A stretch of 16,557 bases of DNA, taken from NCBI GenBank assembly GCA_016744485.1, contig JADGEG010000019.1:1-16557 (forward strand), given 5' to 3'. The stretch is from Arcobacter sp. GTDB lineage: Bacteria > Campylobacterota > Campylobacteria > Campylobacterales > Arcobacteraceae. Both the position numbers and the translations under genes were made by a program. The notes beneath the pieces were generated by a model. The model had not been told where the DNA came from. It ran no database searches and saw only the letters and a program-made list of their open reading frames with translations. The first letter of the stretch is position 1. Each line of letters opens with the position of its first letter. Below, in pieces: positions 8,188-14,512 of this stretch.

Positions 8188-9257
8188 ATTAATACTTCTT
8201 TGACATCTTCATAAGTAAGTGAATCTAAGTGTATTTCATATTTACCATCAATTACTTTATCTAAAACTATAATAGCAGATAATCCATATACATTATTTGT
8301 GAGTTTATTTCTAATATTTAATTCTGATTCAAATGTAGGAGGATTAAACATAAGTTCTTGTACATTCTCGTATGTACTATTTCCAATTTCATTAAATATT
8401 TTTAAATCTAAAACCTTCACTTCATCTTTATTTAAATAAGATATTTCATCTTTTTCATATTCAATTTTTCCTTTTGTTGTTTTTCTACTTAATGTTGAGT
8501 AAGATAAAAAATAAGAAGATACTATTTGTTTATCAATTATTGTTTTAGCACTTACAAGTCTATAATTTAAAAACCTTTGCTTAATTATTTTATAAGGAAT
8601 ATTTTTATTCTCATATTCATCTCTTTTTTGATAAAGCAATAATTTACTTTGAATTGATTGGGGTAAAATTTGTTTAGACATAGGGGAAAACATTTCAGAC
8701 ATAACTTTATCTTGAGTTTTTCTTTGAGGCAATAAACCAAATAAACAACCACAATAATTTTGCCTATAAAGTGAGTTTGCTTTTACTACTTCACCTTGTA
8801 TTTGACTACCATTTCCTGCTTTATAATCTTTAAATATAAATTGTATATTATATTTTTTTTCTAAATCATTTCCTATTTTTTGAAGCTTTTCTTGAGATTT
8901 TTTAGGAGATATTAGTAAGCTTGTTGTAAATTTATCATGATTTAATTCAATAGCTTTTAATACAGAATTTTCTAATCTATCATCAAAACATACAGTACAT
9001 CTATCACCTTTTTCTGGTTCATTTTCCAAACCTTTTACTTTTTTTAACCAAGCTTCTAAATTATAAGCACCTTCTAAAAGTTCAATACCTAGTTTTTTAC
9101 AAGAATATTCGACATCTAAATATCTTAATCTATATTCTTCATAAGGGTGAATATTTGGATCATAAAAATATCCTAATAGCTTCTCATCTGGATAATCTTC
9201 TTGAATTCTTTGCAAAAAATAATGAGAATCAACAGAACAACAAATATGTATTAACAA
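8184..9257 (-). CDS. queH: Epoxyqueuosine reductase QueH with C-terminal extension
   Basis: QueH reduces epoxyqueuosine to queuosine in tRNA, the last step for the wobble base Q34, and is non-homologous to QueG. With the start at TTG 9257 the protein is 357 aa. The metal-binding cysteines are all present: HICC (C6, C7), RCTVC (C87, C90) and YCGC (C169, C171), plus YDPNIHPYEEYRLR, FTTSLLISP and YRQNYCGC. After about residue 178 comes an extension of some 175 aa with no motif I recognise; many QueH proteins stop near the YCGC block. An upstream TTG at 9293 would add 12 residues, but a perfect TATAAT at 9282-9287 falls inside that extension. TTG 9257 has AAAAGG 6 nt before it and gives the usual MLIHICC beginning. 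The gene is coupled to lpxB. Confidence 0.88.
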   Translation of the reverse strand: MLIHICCSVDSHYFLQRIQEDYPDEKLLGYFYDPNIHPYEEYRLRYLDVEYSCKKLGIELLEGAYNLEAWLKKVKGLENEPEKGDRCTVCFDDRLENSVLKAIELNHDKFTTSLLISPKKSQEKLQKIGNDLEKKYNIQFIFKDYKAGNGSQIQGEVVKANSLYRQNYCGCLFGLLPQRKTQDKVMSEMFSPMSKQILPQSIQSKLLLYQKRDEYENKNIPYKIIKQRFLNYRLVSAKTIIDKQIVSSYFLSYSTLSRKTTKGKIEYEKDEISYLNKDEVKVLDLKIFNEIGNSTYENVQELMFNPPTFESELNIRNKLTNNVYGLSAIIVLDKVIDGKYEIHLDSLTYEDVKEVLI

Positions 9258-9281
9258 AATAAACCTTTTATTTTTTTTTCT

Positions 9282-9287
9282 ATTATA
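9282..9287 (-). promoter_or_regulatory. -10 box of the queH-lpxB promoter
   Basis: A perfect TATAAT on the minus strand would start transcription near 9275, about 18 nt before the TTG at 9257. It supports choosing that start for queH. No -35 was recognised. Confidence 0.5.
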
Positions 9288-9288
9288 G

Positions 9289-9294
9289 TACAAT
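9289..9294 (+). promoter_or_regulatory. Candidate -10 box of the lipoprotein-thiL operon
   Basis: TACAAT on the plus strand would start transcription near 9301, just before AAAGGA at 9305-9310. It sits next to the divergent queH -10, so the two promoters would overlap face to face. An alternative is TATTAT at 9281-9286. Confidence 0.25.
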
Positions 9295-9316
9295 ATTTTA
9301 AAACAAAGGATTAGGC

Positions 9317-9706
9317 ATTAGTAAAATATTATATATATTCATCTTTATCATCTCCTTTTTTTTATCTTCTTGTTCTTCAAAACAAGCTATTTTAACATCA
9401 AGTGCAACGATACTTATAAAAACACCAAAAATGAAGTTTTATGATAAAGGTTTTATTCTTAAATATAAAAATTATACACAAGTTCAGATATTCTCAACTG
9501 GAATTATTGTATTAAATTTAAAAATTTATAAAAACAAAATATGCAAAGATACATTTAAATGTCAAGATTTAAAAAGTTTTAATAAACAATATCTACATAA
9601 ATCTTATAGCTCTAATTTTATAAAAAAATTATTTGAGCAAGATAAAAACTATATAGTGCATAGAGATAAAAAAAATAAAATTTTAATTAAAATTAATAAA
9701 GATTAA
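9317..9706 (+). CDS. Small lipoprotein with an apparent ATT start codon
   Basis: The first ATG in this frame is at 9431, but the frame is open well upstream and encodes a clear lipoprotein signal peptide. Counting ATT 9317 as residue 1, this is SKILYIF, a hydrophobic core to F15, then the lipobox LSSC (16-19), giving a mature lipoprotein starting at C19. AAAGGA at 9305-9310 is 6 nt before the ATT, ideal Shine-Dalgarno spacing, and no ATG, GTG or TTG exists in frame there. The product would have 129 aa. ATT may be a genuine rare start, a mutated or miscalled ATG, or the signal may be lost. The mature part (KFYDKGFILKYKNYTQVQIF and onward, two Cys near ICKDTFKC) resembles small Campylobacterota lipoproteins of unknown function. 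It ends 3 nt before thiL, so the two are probably co-transcribed. Confidence 0.65.
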   Translation: MSKILYIFIFIISFFLSSCSSKQAILTSSATILIKTPKMKFYDKGFILKYKNYTQVQIFSTGIIVLNLKIYKNKICKDTFKCQDLKSFNKQYLHKSYSSNFIKKLFEQDKNYIVHRDKKNKILIKINKD

Positions 9707-9709
9707 TCT

Positions 9710-10537
9710 ATGAATAAAGAAGATTATTTTATAAAACAGTTTAGCAAGAAAAGCAAAATCATAGGTGATGATGGAGCTGTTATAGGCAAATATATATATA
9801 GCAGTGACTTGTTTTTTGAAGATGTACATTTTAAAAGAAAATGGATGAGCTTAAAACAAATAGCAAGAAAAGCTCTGTTAGTTAATATATCAGATGCCAT
9901 TGTTATGAATGCACTTCCTAAATATGCCTTGTTAAATATTGCTATTCCAAAGCATTATACAAAACAAGATTTAAAAGAACTTGGTAAATCATTTAAAAAA
10001 ACTGCAAAAAAATACAATATACAAATTATTGGAGGAGATACTATTTCTAATAATAAGCTTGATATTGCTATTAGCATTATTTCTATAAGTAAAAATCCAA
10101 TTTTACGATCAAATACTAAAAAAGGTGATCTTTTATGCTATACAAATATCTTAGGAACTTCTAAAAGAGACTTAGATATTTTATTAAATGATGGTAAAAT
10201 ATCAAAAAAGTCAAAATTTTTAAAGCCAAGATTAAAGCCAAATTTTTTTTATGAAATATCAAAATATATTACATCTGCTTTAGATATATCAGATGGTTTA
10301 TTTCATGATTTAGAAAAACTTTCAAAATCTAGTAAAATAGGTGTTAAATGTTTTGAAAATATTTCAGACGAAATAGGATGTTCAGGTGAAGAATATGAAA
10401 TTTTATTTTCATTTAATAAAAAAAACATAAAACAAATCAAAAAAATTGCAAAAAAACATAAAGTTAAATTAAACATTTTCGGCAAAGCCATAAAGGGACA
10501 ATATAAATCAAAATGTCAAAATCACCATTTTAACTAA
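9710..10537 (+). CDS. thiL: Thiamine-monophosphate kinase ThiL
   Basis: ThiL phosphorylates thiamine monophosphate to the active cofactor thiamine diphosphate, using ATP in the cytoplasm. The 275-aa product is shorter than the E. coli enzyme, but the motifs are intact: GDDGAV at 19-24, SDLFFEDVHF at 32-41, NISDAIVMNALP at 59-70, IIGGDT at 106-111, ALDISDGL at 190-197 and GEEYEILF at 226-233. The ATP and Mg aspartates of the PurM/ThiL fold are therefore present. The gene follows the lipoprotein by 3 nt. In Campylobacter jejuni I recall thiL sitting next to truD. Here the restriction-modification cassette lies between them on the opposite strand. The C-terminus looks complete, so the insertion did not truncate thiL. 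Confidence 0.92.
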   Translation: MNKEDYFIKQFSKKSKIIGDDGAVIGKYIYSSDLFFEDVHFKRKWMSLKQIARKALLVNISDAIVMNALPKYALLNIAIPKHYTKQDLKELGKSFKKTAKKYNIQIIGGDTISNNKLDIAISIISISKNPILRSNTKKGDLLCYTNILGTSKRDLDILLNDGKISKKSKFLKPRLKPNFFYEISKYITSALDISDGLFHDLEKLSKSSKIGVKCFENISDEIGCSGEEYEILFSFNKKNIKQIKKIAKKHKVKLNIFGKAIKGQYKSKCQNHHFN

Positions 10538-10570
10538 TAATATATCGCTTTCGGTGTTTTGTTGAATGAT

Positions 10571-10900
10571 TTATGAACACATATATATTTTACACAAATC
10601 ATTTATACAAATATTTTTTGACTTCATATATTCTTTATTTAAATTTAGGGTATTAATAATTGTATTTTTATTATCTGCTGAATTTATTTCTCTATGGCAA
10701 TTAGGACATAAGGAAATAATATTATCTACATCATCTAAGTTAAATTCATAATTTTTTTGTTGAAACATTGGTATTATATGATGACCTTCAACATAATTTT
10801 TTTTATTTGAAATAAATGCAATCTGTTTATTATCTACTTGACATATAAACTTATCTCTATTTTTAGCTTCACTAATAAATTTAGCATTTTTATATATCTT
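10571..10900 (-). pseudogene. Restriction endonuclease, C-terminal HNH part (frame 3 of 3)
   Basis: The frame is open from 10900 to the stop at 10571 (109 codons), but it has no start codon before ATG 10768, which lies after the first catalytic residues. Read in full it contains AKFISEAKNRDKFICQVD, then YVEGHHIIPMF, then DNIISLCPNCHREI, the three parts of an HNH (beta-beta-alpha metal) nuclease. The HH pair is coded at 10778-10783, and the CxxC of LCPNCH would bind zinc, together with an upstream Cys. The preceding part of the protein stops at 10890 in another frame. The two frames overlap only at 10890-10900, within a short AT repeat; adding one AT unit would join them as KDIYKNAKF. It is therefore best read as the severed end of the endonuclease. 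Confidence 0.75.
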
Positions 10901-11453
10901 TTAATTTTATCAATAAATCATCTATAGATAATATATCTTTTTTCATATTATTTATAAATTTTATAAAGTTATGTTTATCTAGTTTTTTATAATAATAAAA
11001 CCAATAACACAATAAAACTATTTTTTTGTCAAGTGAATGATGATTGATTATTTTGTTTTTTGGTATATTTTCTATAATATATTCATATCCCTCTTTGTCA
11101 CCAAATGCTTTTATATTTGTTAAAATTCCTAAATCACTAATATCGTCAGGATAAAAGAAGACAATTTTTTTACATGAAAGCAAAAGACACAATAAAAATG
11201 ATGTATATTTATGTAGTCTATCTGCTTTATTTTTTTTAATATGAAATTTATTGTAAGGAATTAAAAGTGCTTGAATCTCCAGTTTAAATTCTATATTATT
11301 ATGAATAATATTAAAATCTGGGTCTGAATTTATATATTCTCTTTCTTTTTTTATAACTCTATCTGCATCATGACTATCAAAATTTAATATAAAATTATGT
11401 TCTTTAAAAATATTTAATTCAAATAAAAAAAAAAAAAATCTTCTACAAGCCAA
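10890..11453 (-). pseudogene. Restriction endonuclease, middle part (frame 2 of 3)
   Basis: This frame of 187 codons nominally begins at ATG 11453, but that ATG lies inside the first part in another frame. True homology probably begins at the FFFF encoded by the T14 tract. It contains DPDFNIIHNNIEFKLEIQ at residues 44-61, which could be a PD-x(12)-ExQ variant of a PD-(D/E)XK nuclease core, with HIKKNKADRLHKY after it. This is a weak suggestion. The rest is K- and I-rich and mostly helical. It ends at 10890 with LLIKLKDI, exactly where the HNH frame opens. I read it as the central section of one endonuclease of about 375 aa. Confidence 0.6.
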
Positions 11454-11695
11454 CCTGATATAATATTTTCATTGTACTTTGCTAGTGTTCTGACATCTAC
11501 AAAATACTTAATATCCTCTTTTATTTGTTTATTAGGGTCAAAAATATTTTCAAATTTGATTATATAATCATCATATTTGCTTGTTAAATACGATATAAAA
11601 TCATCACTTACCGTATCATTGAAATATTCGCCTAATTCTTTTAATTTTTCAAAAGTATTCGTAATATTTTTGATATGTACTAATAAATTATTCAC
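11414..11695 (-). pseudogene. Restriction endonuclease, N-terminal part (frame 1 of 3)
   Basis: The start is GTG 11695, overlapping the methyltransferase stop (11688) by 8 nt, so translation is probably coupled. The first 87 or so residues are helical and charged (KNITNTFEKLKELGEYF, YFVDVRTLAKYNENI), then GWLVEDFFFF. At this point the coding strand has 14 T in a row (11425-11438) and this frame runs into YLN and a stop. In the neighbouring frame the sequence continues as FFFFLFELNIFKEHN. A tract of 15 or 12 T would restore one frame. The order methyltransferase then endonuclease is common in type II systems. The cut site cannot be predicted from the sequence. Confidence 0.6.
11425..11438 (-). 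repeat. Poly-T tract of 14 in the endonuclease gene
   Basis: Fourteen consecutive A on the plus strand (T14 on the coding strand) fall exactly where the endonuclease changes frame. Such tracts change length by replication slippage and can also cause transcriptional slippage. It is the longest homopolymer I saw in the window. Confidence 0.9.
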
Positions 11696-12578
11696 TATTT
11701 TTTATTGGAATTGTAGATAATAACCTATCAATTAATTTAGGTGGAACACCTTCTCCTATAACTTGTCGTATTAAGTTTTCACTTGCCCATTTTGGGGGAT
11801 GCCAATCATCTGGTAAACCAGTTAAAATAAATATTTCTTTTAAACTTAAAACTCTTGCATCTGAATATGTTTCATCTTCTTTTAAAACTCCAGGGTGGAC
11901 ATTGTTTTGAGATGATACAGAACCATTAGCCATAGTTATAGTTGGTGCTGGTTTATCCCAACTTATTCTTTTGTATGTTGTGGAATAACCTTTAATTCTA
12001 GTACCATCTTCTTTTTTTGGATAATGTATTTCATTATGTAATGCAGTTTTGCCCGTTGGTGTATATTTTAAAAAAGATATGTGTCTTTTATTATGCTTTT
12101 TAGCATAATGATACTGGATTTTTGAAGTTTCTTCACTTTCTAAACTTGGTAAATAACTAATAGCATCTTTAACTGTAATTTTATTTTCTTTATTTGGTAA
12201 TTCCCATTTTGAAAACTTTGAAATTAGAAAAATTGCTCTTTTTCTTGATTGTGCTGTCCCATAATCTGATGTATTTACAAGTGTAGGATTAATAAAATAA
12301 TTTAATGGTTTTAGCTCATTATTGATGTAATCAATAACTTTGGTTTTTATGTCATTAACTAAAATAGATGTTTTTAAAATCCCTTGAACATTCTCTATTA
12401 AAATATGTGTAGGTTGTAATTCTTTAATAAATTTAATAACATATTTAATCAAAGAATTTCTAGGGTCATCTTCTTTCATTTTACCTGCTACACTCATACC
12501 TTGACAAGGTGGGGTCGCTAGTAAAAAGTTACAATTTTGTTGTTTTGCTTCATTTAAAACTTTTATTACTAATATCAC
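11688..12578 (-). pseudogene. C5-cytosine DNA methyltransferase, main part (frameshifted)
   Basis: This enzyme type moves a methyl group from S-adenosylmethionine to C5 of cytosine in a specific DNA site. In this frame (nominal GTG at 12578, 296 codons) the catalytic ATPPCQGMS (motif IV, residues 21-29), ENVQG (motif VI, 62-66), QSRKR (motif VIII, 110-114), a target-recognition region around 150-230 and IGEGVPPKL (motif X) are all present. Motif I, which binds the methyl donor, is missing from this frame. It is encoded just upstream in another frame (12550-12726). Removing one A from the AAAA at 12561-12564 (coding strand) joins them as GDISNKVLNEAK in a 345-aa protein. As read, the enzyme is probably inactive unless frameshifting occurs or the base call is wrong. 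Confidence 0.85.
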
Positions 12579-12726
12579 CTTGGATCATATTACAATTTTT
12601 ATGATTTTCTTTATAAAATTTTACTCTTTTTTCTAAAAGTTCATTTGCTACAACTATATTTATATTATGATTTTTAATATAAGTTTCTGCTATTCCTACA
12701 TTAGCAAACAGGGATATACCATTCAT
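12550..12726 (-). pseudogene. C5-cytosine DNA methyltransferase, N-terminal fragment
   Basis: This 58-codon frame starts at ATG 12726. It encodes MNGISLFANVGIAETYI, motif I with the FxxxG methyl-donor loop, then IVVANEL with the acidic residue of motif II, and ends GDISNKSFK. Homology then jumps to the next frame at VLNEAKQQN. The ATG shares its A with the TAA stop of the preceding 53-aa ORF, so translation is probably coupled. It is the missing front of the methyltransferase at 11688-12578. Confidence 0.8.
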
Positions 12727-12887
12727 TATTTACTAGTTTGTTTATTTTCTTGAATTATTTCTATAGATTTTAAAATTTCATTTAAAAAATGTTTATTTAT
12801 TGTTCCATCTTTTGGATTATAATCATTTTTGGTTCGTTTTATGTTTAAAGATTCAGCAATTTTATCGGCATACTCTTTTTTAGTCAT
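12726..12887 (-). CDS. Small protein of unknown function, first gene of the cassette
   Basis: This 53-aa ORF begins MTKKEYADKIAESLNIKR and continues KNDYNPKDGTINKHFLNEI. AGAGGA lies 6 nt before ATG 12887, and an extended TGATATAAT -10 lies about 27 nt before the ATG, so its expression signals are the clearest in the cassette. Its TAA stop overlaps the methyltransferase ATG (TAATG). It is basic and predicted helical, and no helix-turn-helix, zinc or membrane motif was recognised. The position before a type II methyltransferase is where controller (C) proteins are often found, but the sequence does not look like a typical C protein. It may instead be a short accessory or leader peptide that couples translation. 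Confidence 0.6.
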   Translation of the reverse strand: MTKKEYADKIAESLNIKRTKNDYNPKDGTINKHFLNEILKSIEIIQENKQTSK

Positions 12888-12913
12888 TATGTATCCTCTA
12901 AGCATTTTTATGT

Positions 12914-12922
12914 ATTATATCA
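12914..12922 (-). promoter_or_regulatory. Extended -10 promoter of the restriction-modification cassette
   Basis: TGATATAAT on the minus strand is a perfect TGn-TATAAT. Transcription would start near 12907, 20 nt before the 53-aa ORF. It points away from truD in the 81-nt divergent gap. Confidence 0.55.
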
Positions 12923-12968
12923 TATGTAGAATTAAAGTGAAAAATTCATAACCCAACCAAGGAAAATA

Positions 12969-14033
12969 ATGTATAAATTACAAAGATATTTAAACCATGC
13001 ACCAATTGATGTACTTTTCAAACAAAATAAAGAAGATTTTATAGTAACTGAAGTACCTTTATATGAATTTAGTGGCAATGGTGAACATTTAATATTAAAA
13101 TTTAGAAAAAAAGATTTAACCACATGGGATGCTTTACAAATATTTGCAAAACATTTTGAATGTAAATCTAGAGATATAGGATATGCTGGTTTAAAAGATA
13201 AAAATGCAATGACTGTTCAATATATATCTATTCATAAATCCTATGAAAATAAATTAAAATTATTCAATCATGATCAAATCAAAATATTAGAGACTACTTA
13301 TCATAATAATAAGATTAAAATAGGACATCTTAAAGGAAATAAATTTTTTATAAGATTAAAAAGAGTAAATCTAATAAATTCTAGAAAAATTGAAGATATC
13401 TTAAAAAAACTTGTTAATTTTGGTATGCCTAATTATTTTGGATTTCAAAGGTTTGGCATAGATGCTAATAATCATAAAAAAGGTGAAGCTATAATAAATG
13501 GGGAATTAAAAGAAAAAAATAGAAAACTAAAACAAATGTTTATTAATGCTTATCAAAGTGATTTGTTTAATAAATCTTTATCTAAAAGAATAGAAATATC
13601 AAAATTAATAGATACTTTTGAAGCAAAAGAAATTTATGAAAGATTAAATTTACCACTTGAAAGTGTAGAGTTAATGAAGAAACAAGAACACCCTTTTAAG
13701 TTAATAATGGGGGATTTAATGTGTCACTATCCTCATGGAAAGATTTTTCATATTGAAAACTTAGAAGATGAAGTTGAAAAATTTAATTTACGAAATAGAG
13801 TACCAACAGGCTTATTATGTGGAGAAAAAGTAAAACGTAGTATAGGTTTAGCATATGAACTTGAAAAAGAATTCGATAAAATAAGTAAAGAAAATGGTGC
13901 AAGAAGATATTTTTGGATTTTTCCAAGTGATATACAAAGTGAATATAAAGAAGATAAAAACTGGATGACTATACAATTTTTTCTTCCAAAAGGTTCTTAT
14001 GCTACAGAATTAATTGCCGAGTTGATTCATTAG
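12969..14033 (+). CDS. truD: tRNA pseudouridine(13) synthase TruD
   Basis: TruD converts U13 to pseudouridine in tRNA-Glu type tRNAs. The 354-aa product has the family signature GYAGLKDKNAMTVQ at residues 71-84, with catalytic D77 (E. coli D80), and NYFGFQRFG at 155-163. The insertion (TRUD) domain lies roughly between residues 170 and 290. The C-terminal FFLPKGSYATELIAELI is the typical ending. The ATG at 12969 has AAGGAAAA directly upstream. With the cassette between thiL and truD on the opposite strand, truD must use its own promoter; a weak TAGAAT at 12927-12932 is the best candidate. Confidence 0.95.
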   Translation: MYKLQRYLNHAPIDVLFKQNKEDFIVTEVPLYEFSGNGEHLILKFRKKDLTTWDALQIFAKHFECKSRDIGYAGLKDKNAMTVQYISIHKSYENKLKLFNHDQIKILETTYHNNKIKIGHLKGNKFFIRLKRVNLINSRKIEDILKKLVNFGMPNYFGFQRFGIDANNHKKGEAIINGELKEKNRKLKQMFINAYQSDLFNKSLSKRIEISKLIDTFEAKEIYERLNLPLESVELMKKQEHPFKLIMGDLMCHYPHGKIFHIENLEDEVEKFNLRNRVPTGLLCGEKVKRSIGLAYELEKEFDKISKENGARRYFWIFPSDIQSEYKEDKNWMTIQFFLPKGSYATELIAELIH

Positions 14034-14109
14034 AATATTATTAAATTATTTTAATAAATAGCATTAAGCATAAATAGGTTAGAATATATAAAATGTAAAG
14101 GTAATGCTT

Positions 14110-14469
14110 ATGAAAAATGAAGAATTAATCACACAACTTTGTGAAGTGATAAAAGAGGGCGAACTAAATGCTAGTGCTATTTATGATGATTTAGAAAATA
14201 TAAATGATAAGATAAATAGCTTAAAAATATTACATCATGAGAAAGATTATATTAGAAATTTAATTTCTAATTCTTTTGCTTTATTACAACATCAAGACTT
14301 ACATAGACAAAAAATAGAAAGAGTAGTCAATTATGTATGTGAGCACAATAATATAGATAAAACACAATATAATCTTGCTAATAGTGCAAAATATATTTAT
14401 AATGATACAAATACATCAAATATATTAAGCCAAGAGGAGATGGATAAAATCATTAATGACTTAAGTTAA
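14110..14469 (+). CDS. Minimal CheZ-like chemotaxis phosphatase
   Basis: The protein has 119 aa and is predicted all-helical. The central LLQHQDLHRQKIERVV matches the CheZ active-site pattern QDLTGQxIxR. The catalytic Asp and Gln keep their four-residue spacing (D63 and Q67 here; D143 and Q147 in E. coli). The C-terminal ILSQEEMDKIINDLS closely resembles the CheZ tail that binds CheY (SQDQVDDLLDSLGF). It would dephosphorylate CheY-P and set flagellar switching. It is little more than half the 214 aa of E. coli CheZ, so the helical hairpin must be shorter. An ATG at 14104 is also possible, but AAAGG at 14097-14101 is too close to it and well placed (8 nt) for 14110. It lies between truD and uvrC with no chemotaxis neighbours. 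Remote CheZ homologues are known in Helicobacter and Campylobacter. Confidence 0.6.
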   Translation: MKNEELITQLCEVIKEGELNASAIYDDLENINDKINSLKILHHEKDYIRNLISNSFALLQHQDLHRQKIERVVNYVCEHNNIDKTQYNLANSAKYIYNDTNTSNILSQEEMDKIINDLS

Positions 14470-14500
14470 AGCAGTATAACTTTTTTGAATTAAATCAAGC

Positions 14501-14506
14501 TATAAT
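14501..14506 (+). promoter_or_regulatory. -10 box placing transcription start at the uvrC ATG
   Basis: A perfect TATAAT ends 6 nt before the uvrC ATG at 14513, so transcription would begin at or next to the start codon. There is no Shine-Dalgarno sequence in the 20 nt before the ATG. Confidence 0.5.
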
Positions 14507-14512
14507 ATAAAT

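Larger units (their letters stand above)
10571..12887 (-). other. Degenerate restriction-modification cassette between thiL and truD
   Basis: A three-gene minus-strand unit lies between two plus-strand housekeeping genes: a 53-aa unknown ORF, then a C5-cytosine methyltransferase, then an HNH-type endonuclease. Genes one and two overlap as TAATG, and genes two and three overlap by 8 nt, so they were built as a single operon. The promoter is at 12914-12922. Neither thiL nor truD is damaged. No terminal repeats, integrase or transposase were seen. The methyltransferase carries one frameshift and the endonuclease two. Confidence 0.75.

Noticed and set aside
9271..9279. A9 run in the queH upstream segment as a phase-variable tract
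   Set aside because: It lies in the likely untranslated leader, before the TTG at 9257, so length changes would not alter the frame.
9431..9706. A separate 91-aa protein starting at ATG 9431
   Set aside because: There is no ribosome-binding site of note, and the frame upstream encodes a complete lipoprotein signal peptide, so ATG 9431 is an internal Met.
10538..10570. Attachment-site or transposon end at the thiL side of the cassette
   Set aside because: No repeat matching the truD side and no integrase or transposase was found.
10566..10751. Plus-strand frame opposite the HNH part
   Set aside because: It is a shadow of the HNH coding frame, which has clear nuclease motifs.
14038..14057. 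8-bp AT-only hairpin after truD as a terminator
   Set aside because: The stem has no G-C pair and no T-run follows, so it is unlikely to stop transcription.
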